Positions 13,338 through 22,843 of a DNA stretch of 64,000 nt are shown one piece after another. Position 1 is the stretch's first letter; every line of letters begins with the position of its first letter. The position numbers and the translations under genes are program-made. Origin of the DNA: Costus lasius (Eukaryota; Streptophyta; Magnoliopsida; Zingiberales; Costaceae); the NCBI GenBank assembly GCA_027563935.2, contig CM050447.1:11252501-11316500 (forward strand), read 5' to 3'. Below the pieces are notes generated by a model, which had not been told where the DNA came from, did no database searches, and saw nothing but the letters and a program-made list of their open reading frames with translations.

Positions 13338-16051
13338 ATCACTGTATTTATCACCATACCATATATTTTCTTATTATATATTTCTATTATCATTATAATT
13401 GAACCACTATTTAAAAAGTGCCACACAATTTTTCTGTGTAAATTGTAAAGCAATACAATAATCTATGTTCTTCCCTTCAACTTCGTCAACTAGATGTTTC
13501 AAGCTGGCCTACATTGTTGATCTTTGCCCTTATTTGTGTTCCGCTGTTCATGCGAATTACCTCCAATGTGGTATCTGTTGACCAATTAATAATGTTTTAT
13601 TGGCAGGTTGATTTTATGTTCCATTCATCAAAAGAAGTGAATTCTCTTAGAAAGCTCCTGACATCATATTCAACAATTGATAGTCGTCAAACCGTGCTTG
13701 CCAGCGCATCTATTCCTCAACACAATCGTTTCCTTTATGATTGTGTTCAACAAAAATGGACAAAGGTTTTTCTGAATTTCTTTTCCCTAGGCTTGATAGG
13801 TCTTCGTACTATTGAAAAAGGCCATAGTCTCCTTCACTTGAAATATTATTTGTTTGATGATTCAGAATGATGTGGTTCACATCCATACGAACCCAATAGA
13901 GCCCATGCCCTCACACCTTCATCACAAATTTCTGGTAAGAAATTGATAAACTGGATGATAAATATATACTTTTGAATAGACTTCGTATATTTGTCAATGC
14001 CACTTACGATCTACATATGATGAAACTTTTACCTGGTCATATAGTTTATTCAAGTTTGTTTACATTATGATCGTTCACAATTTCCTTAGTTTGCTTAGGC
14101 ATCTTTTATTGTTAGAAAAACTAAAGGAAATTCATTAGATTTAAAATAAATATTTGTTTGTAGATTTGTAAGAAGGAAGAAAGATTATATGCTTTACTGA
14201 ACTTGCTTCATCGAGATGAACCAAAGTCGGGCATAATTTTTGTTGGTGAACAGGTTTGTGTTCGTTCTTTGTCCATCGTATGAAAAACTTCTACATCAAT
14301 ATTTCTTCAATGTTAAATTTAAGCCAAGGGCTTTGTTCGCTTCCGTTCCCTGCTGTTTGCCTCAGTTAAAGATTGTTTACTTGACTGTTCCATTGTTGAA
14401 TTGTATTTCGAGGTATTCATTTGACTTTGAACCATTGTTCATATATACACTCTTATTGAATACCGAAAGTTCATGCTATAGTTGCTCTAGATGATCTGAC
14501 TGCAACTAATAATTAATAACCTAATATCTGTAAATTCTTATTGAAATATTGGAAGTTGATTGAAATTTGTATAATTGTTATTGACGTGGATTTATATTGC
14601 CATCTGTGGATGAACACACAGATTAGGCTTGACTTGTTTTTGTCAAGATTGATTAAACCTCTAAGAATTGTCTTTTTTTTTCTATCCCTGACACTCCTAC
14701 AAGCAAGAAGAAGATCTTGAGCATGGTCAAAATATTCTCACTTCAACCCTTAAGTCAAATTATGTTAGAAAAATTGAATTATATAGTTTAAGGCTCTATA
14801 ATTGCGTACCTCTCTTGTAGAGTATGAGCGTATTTGTACCTGAGTGCAGGAGAAAAACCCAAAGTAATATGTCGTTTAACCCTATCCGATTAGACTATTT
14901 CTACTATTGCACGCGTTCCTTTCATGGGGTTCGAGGCTTAGTGGCCCTAGAACTTGGTGAAATTATTCCAAACATTTTTTTTTCTCAAATTAAGTAGTTG
15001 GAAACGTGTGCTTGTAGTTTCTTGTGACACAAGGTCTGGTGGGGTTAGTCTTAAAGCCACTTTAAGACTTGGCCGTCAAGCTAAGTGATTTTAAATACAT
15101 TGGAGTTAGACAGACTAGCGTTGTGCGAATAGTTGATCTCCCAAGTGTTCTTTGGTCAACCATATTTTATGTGCATCTATTTGCCCCCCTAACTCCATTA
15201 ATTGTTGGAACGGTTTGAATTGCTTCTTAAAAAGGTTTTTACGTGTCTATTGATCTCAATTGTTGTCAACTAGCTCCTTATACAACAATGTTAGTTACCT
15301 TTCTCATTCCATGAATGGTTCCTATTCTTGGAAACGATGAAGCAAAGTTGATGTTCTCATAAACAATTGGATGTCTGTCACTGTTTGGTAGATATGAATG
15401 CTATTACTTCTTTAGGAAATGCGAATCAACTGTGCTCATTCTCGCACACATTTTGCATATATCACTTGAATGTATCTTGCTGCTAATTAATGCTATTCTG
15501 CTTTTCTTCATCTACTAATTCCCAAATCTGGTCAGTCCGAGAAGTCCAAAAGGCTTGGGCAGCCACCTTCATCGACCATTGTCTTGGATTTCCTCCAAGC
15601 TTCTTATAGGGGAGCCTTGGAAGTTCTTCTCTTAGATAATGAGATGAATTTCAATGCTCGAGCAAGCTTATTCTCCGTATGTTATCAATCTGTTCTTTCA
15701 ACAACTATTTCCAATTTGATGAATGTATATACACATGCTGGGCTGATTGCTGACTATAAATAAATCCATTTACAGGAAGTTCGACAGAGAGATTGCCTTC
15801 TGGTGTCGACAGACTTAGGTAGCAGAGGGTTTGACCTGCCACAGACAACGCACATTTACAATTTTGATCTGCCAAAAACTGCGGTCGACTACCTCCACCG
15901 AGCTGGAAGAACTGGCCGAATGCCGTTCTCCAAGGATGAGTGCAGTGTCACAAGTCTCATCACACGGGAGGAGCGCTTCGTACTGCAGAGGTTTGAGAAT
16001 GAGTTGATGTTTGATTGTGAGGAGTTGATCCTAGAATCTCTTTCAACTTGA
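2477..16051 (+). CDS. RH58: DEAD-box ATP-dependent RNA helicase 58-like, organelle-targeted
   Basis: ATP-dependent RNA unwinding enzyme. The Arabidopsis counterpart RH58 is annotated as chloroplastic. Ten exons with GT-AG introns and consistent phases give 473 residues: 2477-2730, 5227-5320, 9739-9852, 9940-10059, 11682-11786, 13607-13765, 13866-13934, 14164-14253, 15536-15676 and 15776-16051 (stop TGA). Motifs in order: Q-motif region (PTDVQRQSLP, 94-103), motif I TGSGKT (117-122), Ia PSRELGIQ (147-154), motif II DEVD instead of DEAD (228-231, split by intron 5), motif III SAS (262-264), motif V STDLGSRGFD (393-402) and motif VI HRAGRTGR (423-430). The first 50 or so residues are rich in Ser, Leu and Arg with few acidic residues, fitting a transit peptide. 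The length matches Arabidopsis RH58 (about 472). DEVD and SAS also occur in RH58 as I recall it; GSRG in motif V is a further departure from the usual AARG. Confidence 0.93.
2731..5226 (+). other. Intron 1 of RH58-like gene
   Basis: A 2.5 kb AT-rich intron with GT donor at 2731 and an AG acceptor ending at 5226. The short reading frames in it match no family I recognise. No transposon boundary could be defined. Confidence 0.8.
5321..9738 (+). other. Intron 2 of RH58-like gene
   Basis: A 4.4 kb intron, expanded by a 1.75 kb solo LTR (6940-8687). Outside that LTR I see no coding sequence. Two diverged copies of a segment of roughly 60 bp beginning TTAGATTATAGAT occur near 8884 and 9134. Confidence 0.8.
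6940..8687. mobile_element. Solo LTR, probably Copia-type
   Basis: The 1,748-bp segment begins TGTTGGGAAAC and ends CACTAACA, so the ends are short imperfect inverted repeats of the TG...CA type. It is flanked by a perfect 5-bp duplication, AACTC at 6935-6939 and 8688-8692. There is no internal coding region and no second LTR, so it is best read as a solo LTR left by LTR-LTR recombination. Copia assignment rests only on the TGTTGGGAA start, which is common in that superfamily. It lies in intron 2 of the helicase gene. Orientation was not determined. Confidence 0.75.
10060..11681 (+). other. Intron 4 of RH58-like gene
   Basis: A 1.6 kb AT-rich intron between GT at 10060 and CAG ending at 11681. 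No coding sequence or bounded transposon was recognised. Confidence 0.75.
12055..13335. repeat. About 1.3 kb ATT/ACT trinucleotide repeat in intron 5
   Basis: After a short AAT run, the tract is built almost wholly from ATT and ACT triplets on the plus strand, with rare islands such as AGT. Substitution is confined to one position of the triplet (T or C), so two of the three plus frames read as homopolymer Leu (TTA/CTA) or Tyr (TAT/TAC). Unique islands carrying CACTCAGTTAAT or CTCAGTTAAT recur near 12046, 12320, 12363 and 12530. The tract lies in intron 5 of the helicase gene (11787-13606), which splits the DEVD codons, so it is not protein-coding. Confidence 0.95.
14254..15535 (+). other. 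Intron 8 of RH58-like gene
   Basis: A 1.3 kb intron between GT at 14254 and the CAG acceptor ending at 15535. Nothing recognisable beyond AT-rich non-coding sequence. Confidence 0.75.
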
Positions 16052-16630
16052 ATTAAATGACTTTTCTTGCGAGATTTTAAATGTATATTTTAGTTGCCTA
16101 GTGGGTGTGTATAAAGTAGTCAAGCCTTAAGTATTTCCCTTGTATCTGACATTTTCTCCAGTTCTCACGTGTACAGCTGATCTCATAATCTTCTGGAGTT
16201 TACTTAGCATCCGTACTTGTGATTGGAGAGATCAGATGAGCCAGGAAATGACAATGCAATCCAACTTACAACCATCAAGTTGATGTGTTCTCACGGGAGT
16301 CCCGGTTCCAGATATCGCCCTGATGCTGCTACTTCCTTCCCTTCCCTCACCATCACATTGAGTGCTTCATCTGCTGCACCTACTCCTTTGCGCCACCAAT
16401 GGCTAACCAATCATTCAATCTGTGGATCCCTGAGACTGAGATGCGCCTCCAACCGCCAGTGGCCGCCGTGAAGCCACCTGTTCGATTGGACACAAAAGCT
16501 TCCCGGCTTGTGAACTCGTCATGCACGGACACGGCCCGCCTCTCGTAGCCTCCATGAGAAACTATTTAAGCCTCGCGAGAACACTCCTGCTCACAGTTCC
16601 ACAGAAGAGTGAGAGAGATAGAGAGAGGCA
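16052..16630 (+). promoter_or_regulatory. RH58 3' flank and promoter/5' UTR of the BLUS1-like kinase
   Basis: The left part holds the helicase 3' UTR. A TATTTAA box at 16563-16569 lies 61 bp before the kinase ATG and is followed by a purine-rich leader (GAGAGAGATAGAGAGAGG) directly before the start. The short open frame at 16223-16471 has no family features and is ignored. Confidence 0.6.
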
Positions 16631-18154
16631 ATGGCGTATCCATTGGATCCGAAGTCGTACCGGCTGCAGCACGAGGTAGGGAGCGGGGTGAGCGCGGTGG
16701 TGTACAAGGCGGAGTGCCTGCCGCTGGGCTCGGCGATGATCGCCATCAAGTCCATCGACCTGGAACGCTCCCGCGCCAACCTGGACGACGTCCGGCGCGA
16801 GGCGAAGGCCATGGCTCTCCTCTCCCACCCCAACATCCTCCGCGCGCACTGCTCCTTCACCGTCGACCGCCACCTCTGGGTCGTGATGCCCTTCATGGCC
16901 GCCGGGTCACTCCAGTCCATCATCTCATCCTCCTTCTCCGACGGCCTCCCCGAACCCTGCATCGCCGTAATCCTCCGTGACGTCCTTCTCGCCCTCTCCT
17001 ACCTACATGGCCAGGGCCACATCCATCGGGATATCAAGGCGGGCAACATCCTCGTCGACTCCGACGGGTCTGTCAAGCTCGCCGACTTCGGCGTCTCCGC
17101 CTCCATCTATGAGTCGCACCACCCCTCCTCCGCCTCCCTGTGCATGTCGTCCTCCTCCTTCTTCAGCGACATGGCCGGTACGCCCTACTGGATGGCGCCG
17201 GAGGTGATCCACTCTCACATGGGCTACGGCATCAAGGCCGACATCTGGTCCTTCGGCATCACGGCCCTCGAGCTAGCCCACGGACGCCCCCCACTCTCCC
17301 ACCTCCCCCTCTCCAAGTCCCTCATGATGAAGATCACCAATCGCTTCCGCCTCGAGGAGCACGGCAAGGACGCTGGCACCGACAAGAGCAAGAAGAAGAA
17401 GAAGTTCTCCAAGGCGTTCAAGGACATGGTGGCCGCCTGCCTCTGCCGCGATCCCTCGAAGCGGCCGTCCGCCGACAAGCTCCTCCGCCACCCTTTCTTC
17501 AAGAACTGCAAGTCCACTGACTACTTCGTCAAAAATGTGCTCCAGATCGTGCCTCCGGTGGAGCAGAGGTGCAAGCAGCTCGGCAACGGGAGGAAGGTCA
17601 TGCATATAGTGGGAGCGGAAGGGAACGCCGCCGCCGACGACGACGATGATGACATGGAAGGGTCAGGCCCTCCTCCGGTGAAGAACCGGCGAGTGAGCGG
17701 GTGGAACTTCAACGAGGACGTACTCGAATTGGACCCAGTTTATCCGACTGATAGCGAGGAGAAATGCGGCCGCTTTCCGGCGGAAGAGGTCATTGACGGC
17801 AAGGAGATGAAAACAGAGGGGGCGGGCAATCAAAACAACGGCAGCCATAAGAAGGGGGGAATCGGGGAGGCTCATCCCAACTCTGCGCTGGCGGTGGTGC
17901 TGAAGCAGACGCTGGTGCCGAACCTGGTGTCGCTGCTGAGCAGCCTGGAGCTGCAGCGGGGAATGGTGATGGACGTGCTGACGCACTGCGGCTGCAAGGA
18001 CGGGCAACAGGCGGAGAGCCTGAGAGAGCAGCAGCTATGGGGCTACGTCAAGAGCTTGCAGCAGACAGTGGAGGACCTCAAGCTGCAGCTACTCAGGGAG
18101 ATCAAAAGGAACGCCGAATTGGAGGAGAAGCTTATTCCTACAATCAAAGCTTAA
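16631..18154 (+). CDS. BLUS1: BLUS1-like serine/threonine protein kinase
   Basis: A single-exon gene of 507 residues. It is a STE20/GCK-type kinase closely resembling Arabidopsis BLUS1, a phototropin substrate in guard cells that promotes proton-pump activation and stomatal opening under blue light. Kinase landmarks: G-S-G-V-S glycine loop (17-21), Lys40 in AIK, E57 of helix C, HRD 132-134, N139, DFG 152-154, and GTPYWMAPE 183-191. The C-terminal half has an acidic run (about 337-343), then RRVSGWNF with Ser356. In BLUS1 the phototropin-phosphorylated Ser348 lies in what I recall as an equivalent motif, so Ser356 is the inferred counterpart. A coiled coil ends the protein (about 450-505). Third codon positions are extremely GC-rich. 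A hAT element is inserted 155 bp after the stop. A paralogue with a different role cannot be excluded. Confidence 0.9.
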   Translation: MAYPLDPKSYRLQHEVGSGVSAVVYKAECLPLGSAMIAIKSIDLERSRANLDDVRREAKAMALLSHPNILRAHCSFTVDRHLWVVMPFMAAGSLQSIISSSFSDGLPEPCIAVILRDVLLALSYLHGQGHIHRDIKAGNILVDSDGSVKLADFGVSASIYESHHPSSASLCMSSSSFFSDMAGTPYWMAPEVIHSHMGYGIKADIWSFGITALELAHGRPPLSHLPLSKSLMMKITNRFRLEEHGKDAGTDKSKKKKKFSKAFKDMVAACLCRDPSKRPSADKLLRHPFFKNCKSTDYFVKNVLQIVPPVEQRCKQLGNGRKVMHIVGAEGNAAADDDDDDMEGSGPPPVKNRRVSGWNFNEDVLELDPVYPTDSEEKCGRFPAEEVIDGKEMKTEGAGNQNNGSHKKGGIGEAHPNSALAVVLKQTLVPNLVSLLSSLELQRGMVMDVLTHCGCKDGQQAESLREQQLWGYVKSLQQTVEDLKLQLLREIKRNAELEEKLIPTIKA

Positions 18155-18301
18155 TTAATCAGATCAGAGATATTTATAAATATATTTATCCGATTATATA
18201 ACCCATGCAGGCATGCACGAATCATGACCAATTAATCTGATCAATTTGAGTTGAGTTTTCTGTAGCTAGTCAAACACTATTATCCTTAAATAGGTTGTGT
18301 T

Positions 18302-18309
18302 GTGATAGC
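18302..18309. repeat. Target-site duplication of hAT element 1, left copy
   Basis: GTGATAGC, identical to 22060-22067 on the other side of the element. Eight-base duplications are the hallmark of hAT insertion. Confidence 0.93.
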
Positions 18310-18625
18310 TAGAGGTGGCCAACGGGCCGGGCCGGCCCGCGGCCCGCACGGCCCGGCACGACACGGGCCGGCCCGGCACGGCCCGTTGACCAAGTCAACG
18401 GGCCGCGGGCGGCCCGCGGCCCGGTTCGGGATGTGCTGGGCCGGAGGTCCGCGGCCCGCGGGCCGGGCCAGGCACGGCACGGGCCCGTGCCGAGCACGGC
18501 ACGCGGGCCGGGCCAGGCACGGCACGCGGGCCGGGCCAGGCACGGCACGGGACCGTGCTCGGCACGGCACGCGGGCCGTGCCAGGCACGGCACGCGGGCC
18601 GGCACGAGCACGGCACGCGTGGTTT
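18310..18625. repeat. Left subterminal GC-rich repeat array of hAT element 1
   Basis: A dense array of GGCACG/CGTGCC and GGGCCGGGCC motifs, in both orientations, starting at the terminal inverted repeat. Arrays of this kind are known transposase-binding regions in Ac-like hAT elements; the binding role here is inferred. Confidence 0.8.
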
Positions 18626-19234
18626 AGGCGCCAACGGTAGAAAATTTGATTTTGGCATGTGTTTTTACCCAAATACCCCTATAACGGTTTGAAAAAATTT
18701 AAAAGTTAGGGATATAATTGTCTTTATGTTATAAAATTACCATTTTAGCCCCTTTTAATAATTAAAAATAGGGGATAAATATGTAAATTTACACCCAATT
18801 CATCCCTATAAATTGACCCCCCAACCCTCTCATTTCTTCACACAAGTTTCCAATTAACTTTGGATTACTTTCTCATTCTCTCTTAATACTTTCCTAATCT
18901 CTTTTCTAAGTCTTGAGTTTCAATTAGCCATCAAGATTTCAAAGCTCCCTCGGTCTAGTCACGTGGAGAAGATCAAGTAAGTAGTAAATTAATTTACTTT
19001 TAGTCTTTTTTTAATGTAATTGTACTTAAATTTAAATTATTCTAATATAAATTTTTTTCATAATTATGATTAATTAAGGTTGTTGAAAGCTGAAACCTCA
19101 ACTTCTAAGTTCTTACTAAGCGATCTTCAAACACGTGATAAGGTAATTTTTTAATGTATAATTTATTATTAGTAAGTATTTAATCTTATTTTATAAATTT
19201 TTTTTGCTAACTTTTAATATTATATGTAGAATTA

Positions 19235-21361
19235 ATGGCGGGATTTAATAATACATGGGATCTTTTGCCATGGGAGATTGAATTAGAGCAGGAGCTAATG
19301 GGGACAACTAACCCCGTTATGCCACCCGATCAAGATGTCAACCCTCCGCCTTACGACCCAAATCAACAACAGCAAGATCATGTTGAATTTGAGCCTACTA
19401 ACACTATGCAGGGAGAGGAGGGATGCAGTGCAAACCCTCACGAGTCTACTGTGTCAGGCTCAAGAAAACGCACGAGCGACGTTTGGAAGAGCTTCGATGT
19501 GGTGATGATTAACGGCGAAGAAAGAGCCAGCTGCAAAAAATGCAAAAAAGTCTTGACTTGCAAATCATCGGGTGGAACTGGTCATTTGACTCGCCACATC
19601 AGAAGCCATCAAACTCAAATCGATCGTGCACAGGCTACTCTAAATCTTTCCTCTAGTTCTTTTGAAATTTTTAATTATTCTACTGAAGTTCTTAGAAAAG
19701 AATTAGCTAAATTTATTGTTTGGGATGAACAACCATTTTCTTTAGCAGAAAATTATAAATTTGAAAAATTTATACATAAATCACTACAACCTAAATATAA
19801 AAAAGTAAGTAGACAAACCATGCGTAGGGATGCTATAAAAATTTTTTCTGAATATAAAACTAATCTTTTACAAGCTTTAATTACATTAACTTCTTGTATT
19901 TCTTTAACATCTGATATTTGGACCAGTAATCATTCTGATCAGTCATACATGTGTATTACGGCACATTGGATAGATAGTGAATTTTTTTTACAAAAAAGAA
20001 TTATTGCATTTAAAATTTTTGAATATCCTCATACTGCAAATGCTATAGTTAGACAATTTCATAGCATTTTACATTCATATAATATAATTAATAAAATTTT
20101 TTCAATTAGTTTTGATAATGCAAGTAATAATGATAGTGCAATTGATAAATTAAAAAGATTGTTAAATCCAATATTTAATGGTGCTTTTTTTCATATACGA
20201 TGTGCATGCCATATTCTAAACTTATGTGTTCAAGATGGAATAAGAGAAGTAGATGAACATGTAACTAAATTAAAAAATGCTGTTAGATTTGTTACTTCTT
20301 CTACTTCTAGAAATCAAGATTTTAGACAAATATGTAAATCTTATGGTTTGTCATATAAAAAATTTAAACTTGATATTAAAACACGATGGAATTCTACTTA
20401 TGATATGCTAACAACATGTTTTTCATTTAAGGATCCTCTTACATTATTTTATAATGAAAGAATGCCTGATGGAAATATCGAAGAAAATGATTGGGATAAA
20501 GCAAAGTTACTACAAAATATTTTAGAAATTTTTTATAATGCTAGCACTCATTTATCTGGTGTTTATTATCCTACATCATGTTTAATTTTAGAACATTTAG
20601 TTTTAATTAGTGAAATTTTTTCTCAATATAGACATGATGAAAATGTTTTTCAAGTAATTTTAAAAATGGAAACAAAATTTAAAAAATATTGGAAAAATAT
20701 ATCTCCTTTATATTGTTTAGCTTCAATTATGGATCCTAGATTAAAATTAGAAGGTGTTCATATTTTATTAGATGAATATTATAAAAATATGGAACTTGAA
20801 GGAGTAGATGAGAAAAAAAATGAAGTTTCTACCTTATTAGATGAAATGTATAATGTTTATAATTTAAAATTTGGAAATACAATGAATCCAACATCCTCTC
20901 AAACTAATGTATCTACTAGTAGTAAAAATATTACAGGAAGAATACGCTCAATCTTAAATAGAAAAGGAACATCAACAAGTCGATCTAGTAATTTTAATGA
21001 ATTAACATTTTTTTTAGAAAATAATCATACATCTTTACTCACAGAAGAACAAATAGATAATTTTGATATTTTATCATGGTGGAGATTACAAGGAAAATCA
21101 TATCCTGTGGTTTCTGCCATGGCACGTGATCTACTCACTCCTCCGGTGTCTACTGTAGCATCGGAGTCTTGTCTTAGTGCAGGCGGCAGGGTGCTGGACG
21201 AGAAGCGAAGCCGAATGAACGAAGAAAGCGTGGAAATGTGTATTTGTCTTAAAGATTGGCTAGATGCTGAAGATCGTCTTCAAGATAAAGGTGGTCATTC
21301 AACTTCATCGGATGATGATGAACGAAGTCTTGGAAGTGCAAGCGGAAGCAACAATGGATAA
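19235..21361 (+). CDS. hAT transposase (BED zinc finger, RICESLEEPER/Ac-like)
   Basis: A DDE-type transposase of 708 residues that acts on the ends of the surrounding element. The BED zinc finger is at about 80-125 (C100, C103, H117, H121, with H125 also nearby). Candidate catalytic residues are all present: D227 in LTSDIWTS, D294 in SFDNASNN and E644 in the hAT C-terminal block VASESCLS, by analogy with D, D, E of Hermes. The dimerisation domain runs from about 610 to 680 (WWRLQGKSYPVVSAMARDLL). The ATG chosen is the first in the frame and directly follows a TGTAG acceptor. Codon use is AT-rich, unlike the kinase next door. No stop or frameshift is seen, so the protein could be active. Domesticated hAT genes lack terminal repeats and duplications; this copy keeps both. 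Confidence 0.93.
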   Translation: MAGFNNTWDLLPWEIELEQELMGTTNPVMPPDQDVNPPPYDPNQQQQDHVEFEPTNTMQGEEGCSANPHESTVSGSRKRTSDVWKSFDVVMINGEERASCKKCKKVLTCKSSGGTGHLTRHIRSHQTQIDRAQATLNLSSSSFEIFNYSTEVLRKELAKFIVWDEQPFSLAENYKFEKFIHKSLQPKYKKVSRQTMRRDAIKIFSEYKTNLLQALITLTSCISLTSDIWTSNHSDQSYMCITAHWIDSEFFLQKRIIAFKIFEYPHTANAIVRQFHSILHSYNIINKIFSISFDNASNNDSAIDKLKRLLNPIFNGAFFHIRCACHILNLCVQDGIREVDEHVTKLKNAVRFVTSSTSRNQDFRQICKSYGLSYKKFKLDIKTRWNSTYDMLTTCFSFKDPLTLFYNERMPDGNIEENDWDKAKLLQNILEIFYNASTHLSGVYYPTSCLILEHLVLISEIFSQYRHDENVFQVILKMETKFKKYWKNISPLYCLASIMDPRLKLEGVHILLDEYYKNMELEGVDEKKNEVSTLLDEMYNVYNLKFGNTMNPTSSQTNVSTSSKNITGRIRSILNRKGTSTSRSSNFNELTFFLENNHTSLLTEEQIDNFDILSWWRLQGKSYPVVSAMARDLLTPPVSTVASESCLSAGGRVLDEKRSRMNEESVEMCICLKDWLDAEDRLQDKGGHSTSSDDDERSLGSASGSNNG

Positions 21362-21374
21362 ACGTTGTAATAAA

Positions 21375-21450
21375 TAATTATAAAAAAAGTTGTAAAAGAG
21401 TTGTAGAAAGAGTTGTAAAAAGAGTTGTAAAAAGAGTTGTAAAAAAAGAA
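21375..21450. repeat. Tandem GTTGTAAAAAGA-type repeat behind the transposase
   Basis: About five imperfect copies of a 12-bp unit containing AGAGTTGTAAAA directly follow the transposase stop. A degenerate complement occurs in hAT element 2 near 22798-22840, so the array belongs to the element family. Confidence 0.75.
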
Positions 21451-21648
21451 CTACGTAGACCTGATTCCTCCTTTGAGTGAGGTACGTAGGCAGCCTGTAA
21501 TGGGTCCGGTCTAAAATATATAAAATTTTAACATTTGTTCAAAAATTTGTGCAATATACATTCTCAATTTCTCAATTTTTTTTATTTTTTCATATTTTAT
21601 ATATTTTAATTAAGTAATAATTTACTTATTAAATTTTTTTTTAAATTT

Positions 21649-21756
21649 GGCCCGCGGGCCAACTTTGGCCCATGGGCCACAATCGGCCCGCGGGCCAACT
21701 TTGGCCCATGGGCCACAATCGGCCCGCGGGCCAACTTTGGCCCATGGGCCACAATC
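21649..21756. repeat. Three 36-bp tandem repeats with double palindromes, right end of hAT element 1
   Basis: Three copies start at 21649, 21685 and 21721. Each unit holds two 12-bp palindromes, GGCCCGCGGGCC and GGCCCATGGGCC, separated by AACTTT. A degenerate GGCC-rich array continues from here to the terminal repeat at 22059. Confidence 0.92.
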
Positions 21757-22059
21757 GGGCCGGGCCGAACACGGCCCGAACCCCCTCATTTGGCCCGTTG
21801 GGCCGTATTCGGCCCGCGTGCCGAAATTAGCCCGCGGGCCGTGCCTGGCCCGCGGGCCGGATCCGGCCCGCGTGCCGGATCCGTGCTTACGGTTCAGCCG
21901 AACCGTGCCTGGGCCGTGCCGGGCCCAAGAATTTTCCGGCCGTGCCGTGCCCGGCACGGCACGACTTGAACCGGGCCGTGCCTGGCACGGCCCGACCGGA
22001 AGCGGGCCGAGGCGGGCCCGGGCCCGGGCCGGCCCGGGCCCGGCCCATGGCCACCTCTA

Positions 22060-22067
22060 GTGATAGC
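22060..22067. repeat. Target-site duplication of hAT element 1, right copy
   Basis: GTGATAGC, identical to the left copy at 18302-18309. Confidence 0.93.
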
Positions 22068-22272
22068 TTCATATATTATATGTCTACCGAGTTAGCATCT
22101 TTAATTAGTTTAATCTTAGAATAAAGTATGGCTTGTGACGTCAGAATTATGCCAATAAAATTTTAATAATTTTACACATGAGTCAACTCACTTTTAAGCA
22201 CGCTCACGTAAGGGCTAAACAGCCAAACTGTGGATCTGAGCGCGATCGGCAGGAGTACATCCCTGACGTACT
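22068..22272. other. Short unique segment between two hAT elements
   Basis: About 205 bp of apparent host sequence, with AATAAA at 22120-22125 and 22154-22159. Before the hAT insertion these would have lain roughly 125-165 bp behind the kinase stop codon, so they may be the kinase's original polyadenylation signals. Confidence 0.5.
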
Positions 22273-22843
22273 CCTCAGCCTAGACATGGCCAACGGGTCG
22301 TGTCGAGTCGGCCCGGGCACGAGCCCGCTTCGGCTCGCTCGGCGGCGTGTCGTGCCAAGCATGGCCCATTGGCAATTGTGTCGTGCCAAGCCTGGCACGA
22401 CACAAGAAACCTCAGGCCCGTGACGGCCCACGGCACGATTCAGTCGTGTCGGCCCAAGCACGACTCGATATTGCTTCAGCTCGGATCCGGCACGAGGGCC
22501 AGATCCGGCACACAAGCTAAATCTAGCACGTAGGTCGTGCTTGACCCGACCAAAAAACTCGACCCACGTGTCGAGTTTGACCCGGCCAATAAAAAAATAA
22601 TATAAAATTTTTAGAAAATAAGTAAATTAGTAATTTATTAAAATTAAAAATATATAAAATAAGAAAAATTAAGAAAATAGATATTATTTCTATTGCACAA
22701 ATTTTTGAAAAAAATATTAAAATATTATTTATTTTAGACCGGACCCGTTACAGGTTGCCTATATACCCCACACAAAGGAGGAATCAGGTCTACGTAGTTC
22801 TTTTTTTACAACTCTTTTTTACGTAGTTCTATTTTTACAACAC

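Larger units (their letters stand above)
18310..22059 (+). mobile_element. Complete hAT transposon (element 1), candidate autonomous copy
   Basis: The 3,750-bp element has inverted ends TAGAGGTGGCCAACGGGCC (left) and the complement of GGCCCATGGCCACCTCTA (right), bounded by a perfect 8-bp target duplication, GTGATAGC. The interior holds one uninterrupted 708-codon transposase. The left subterminal 300 bp and right subterminal 400 bp are very GC-rich, full of GGCC, CGGCACG and palindromic motifs, while the interior is AT-rich. A 5' leader with two probable introns (about 18977-19078 and 19143-19230) precedes the ATG. The intact ends, perfect duplication and open frame suggest a recent insertion. 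It sits between the kinase stop codon and possible AATAAA signals at 22120 and 22154. Confidence 0.93.

Noticed and set aside
16223..16471. An 82-codon frame between the helicase and kinase genes
   Set aside because: No recognisable family, no start context or splice support, and it lies in the kinase promoter region.
18286..18672. Overlapping Arg/Pro/Ala-rich frames on both strands at the hAT left end
   Set aside because: A product of the GC-rich subterminal repeat array, not genes. The same applies to the frames at 21622-22072 and 22178-22533.
21649..21756. Regular repeats resembling a CRISPR array
   Set aside because: They are contiguous 36-bp units without variable spacers, inside the end of a plant hAT transposon. 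The 36-bp LTR array at 54042 is rejected for the same reason.
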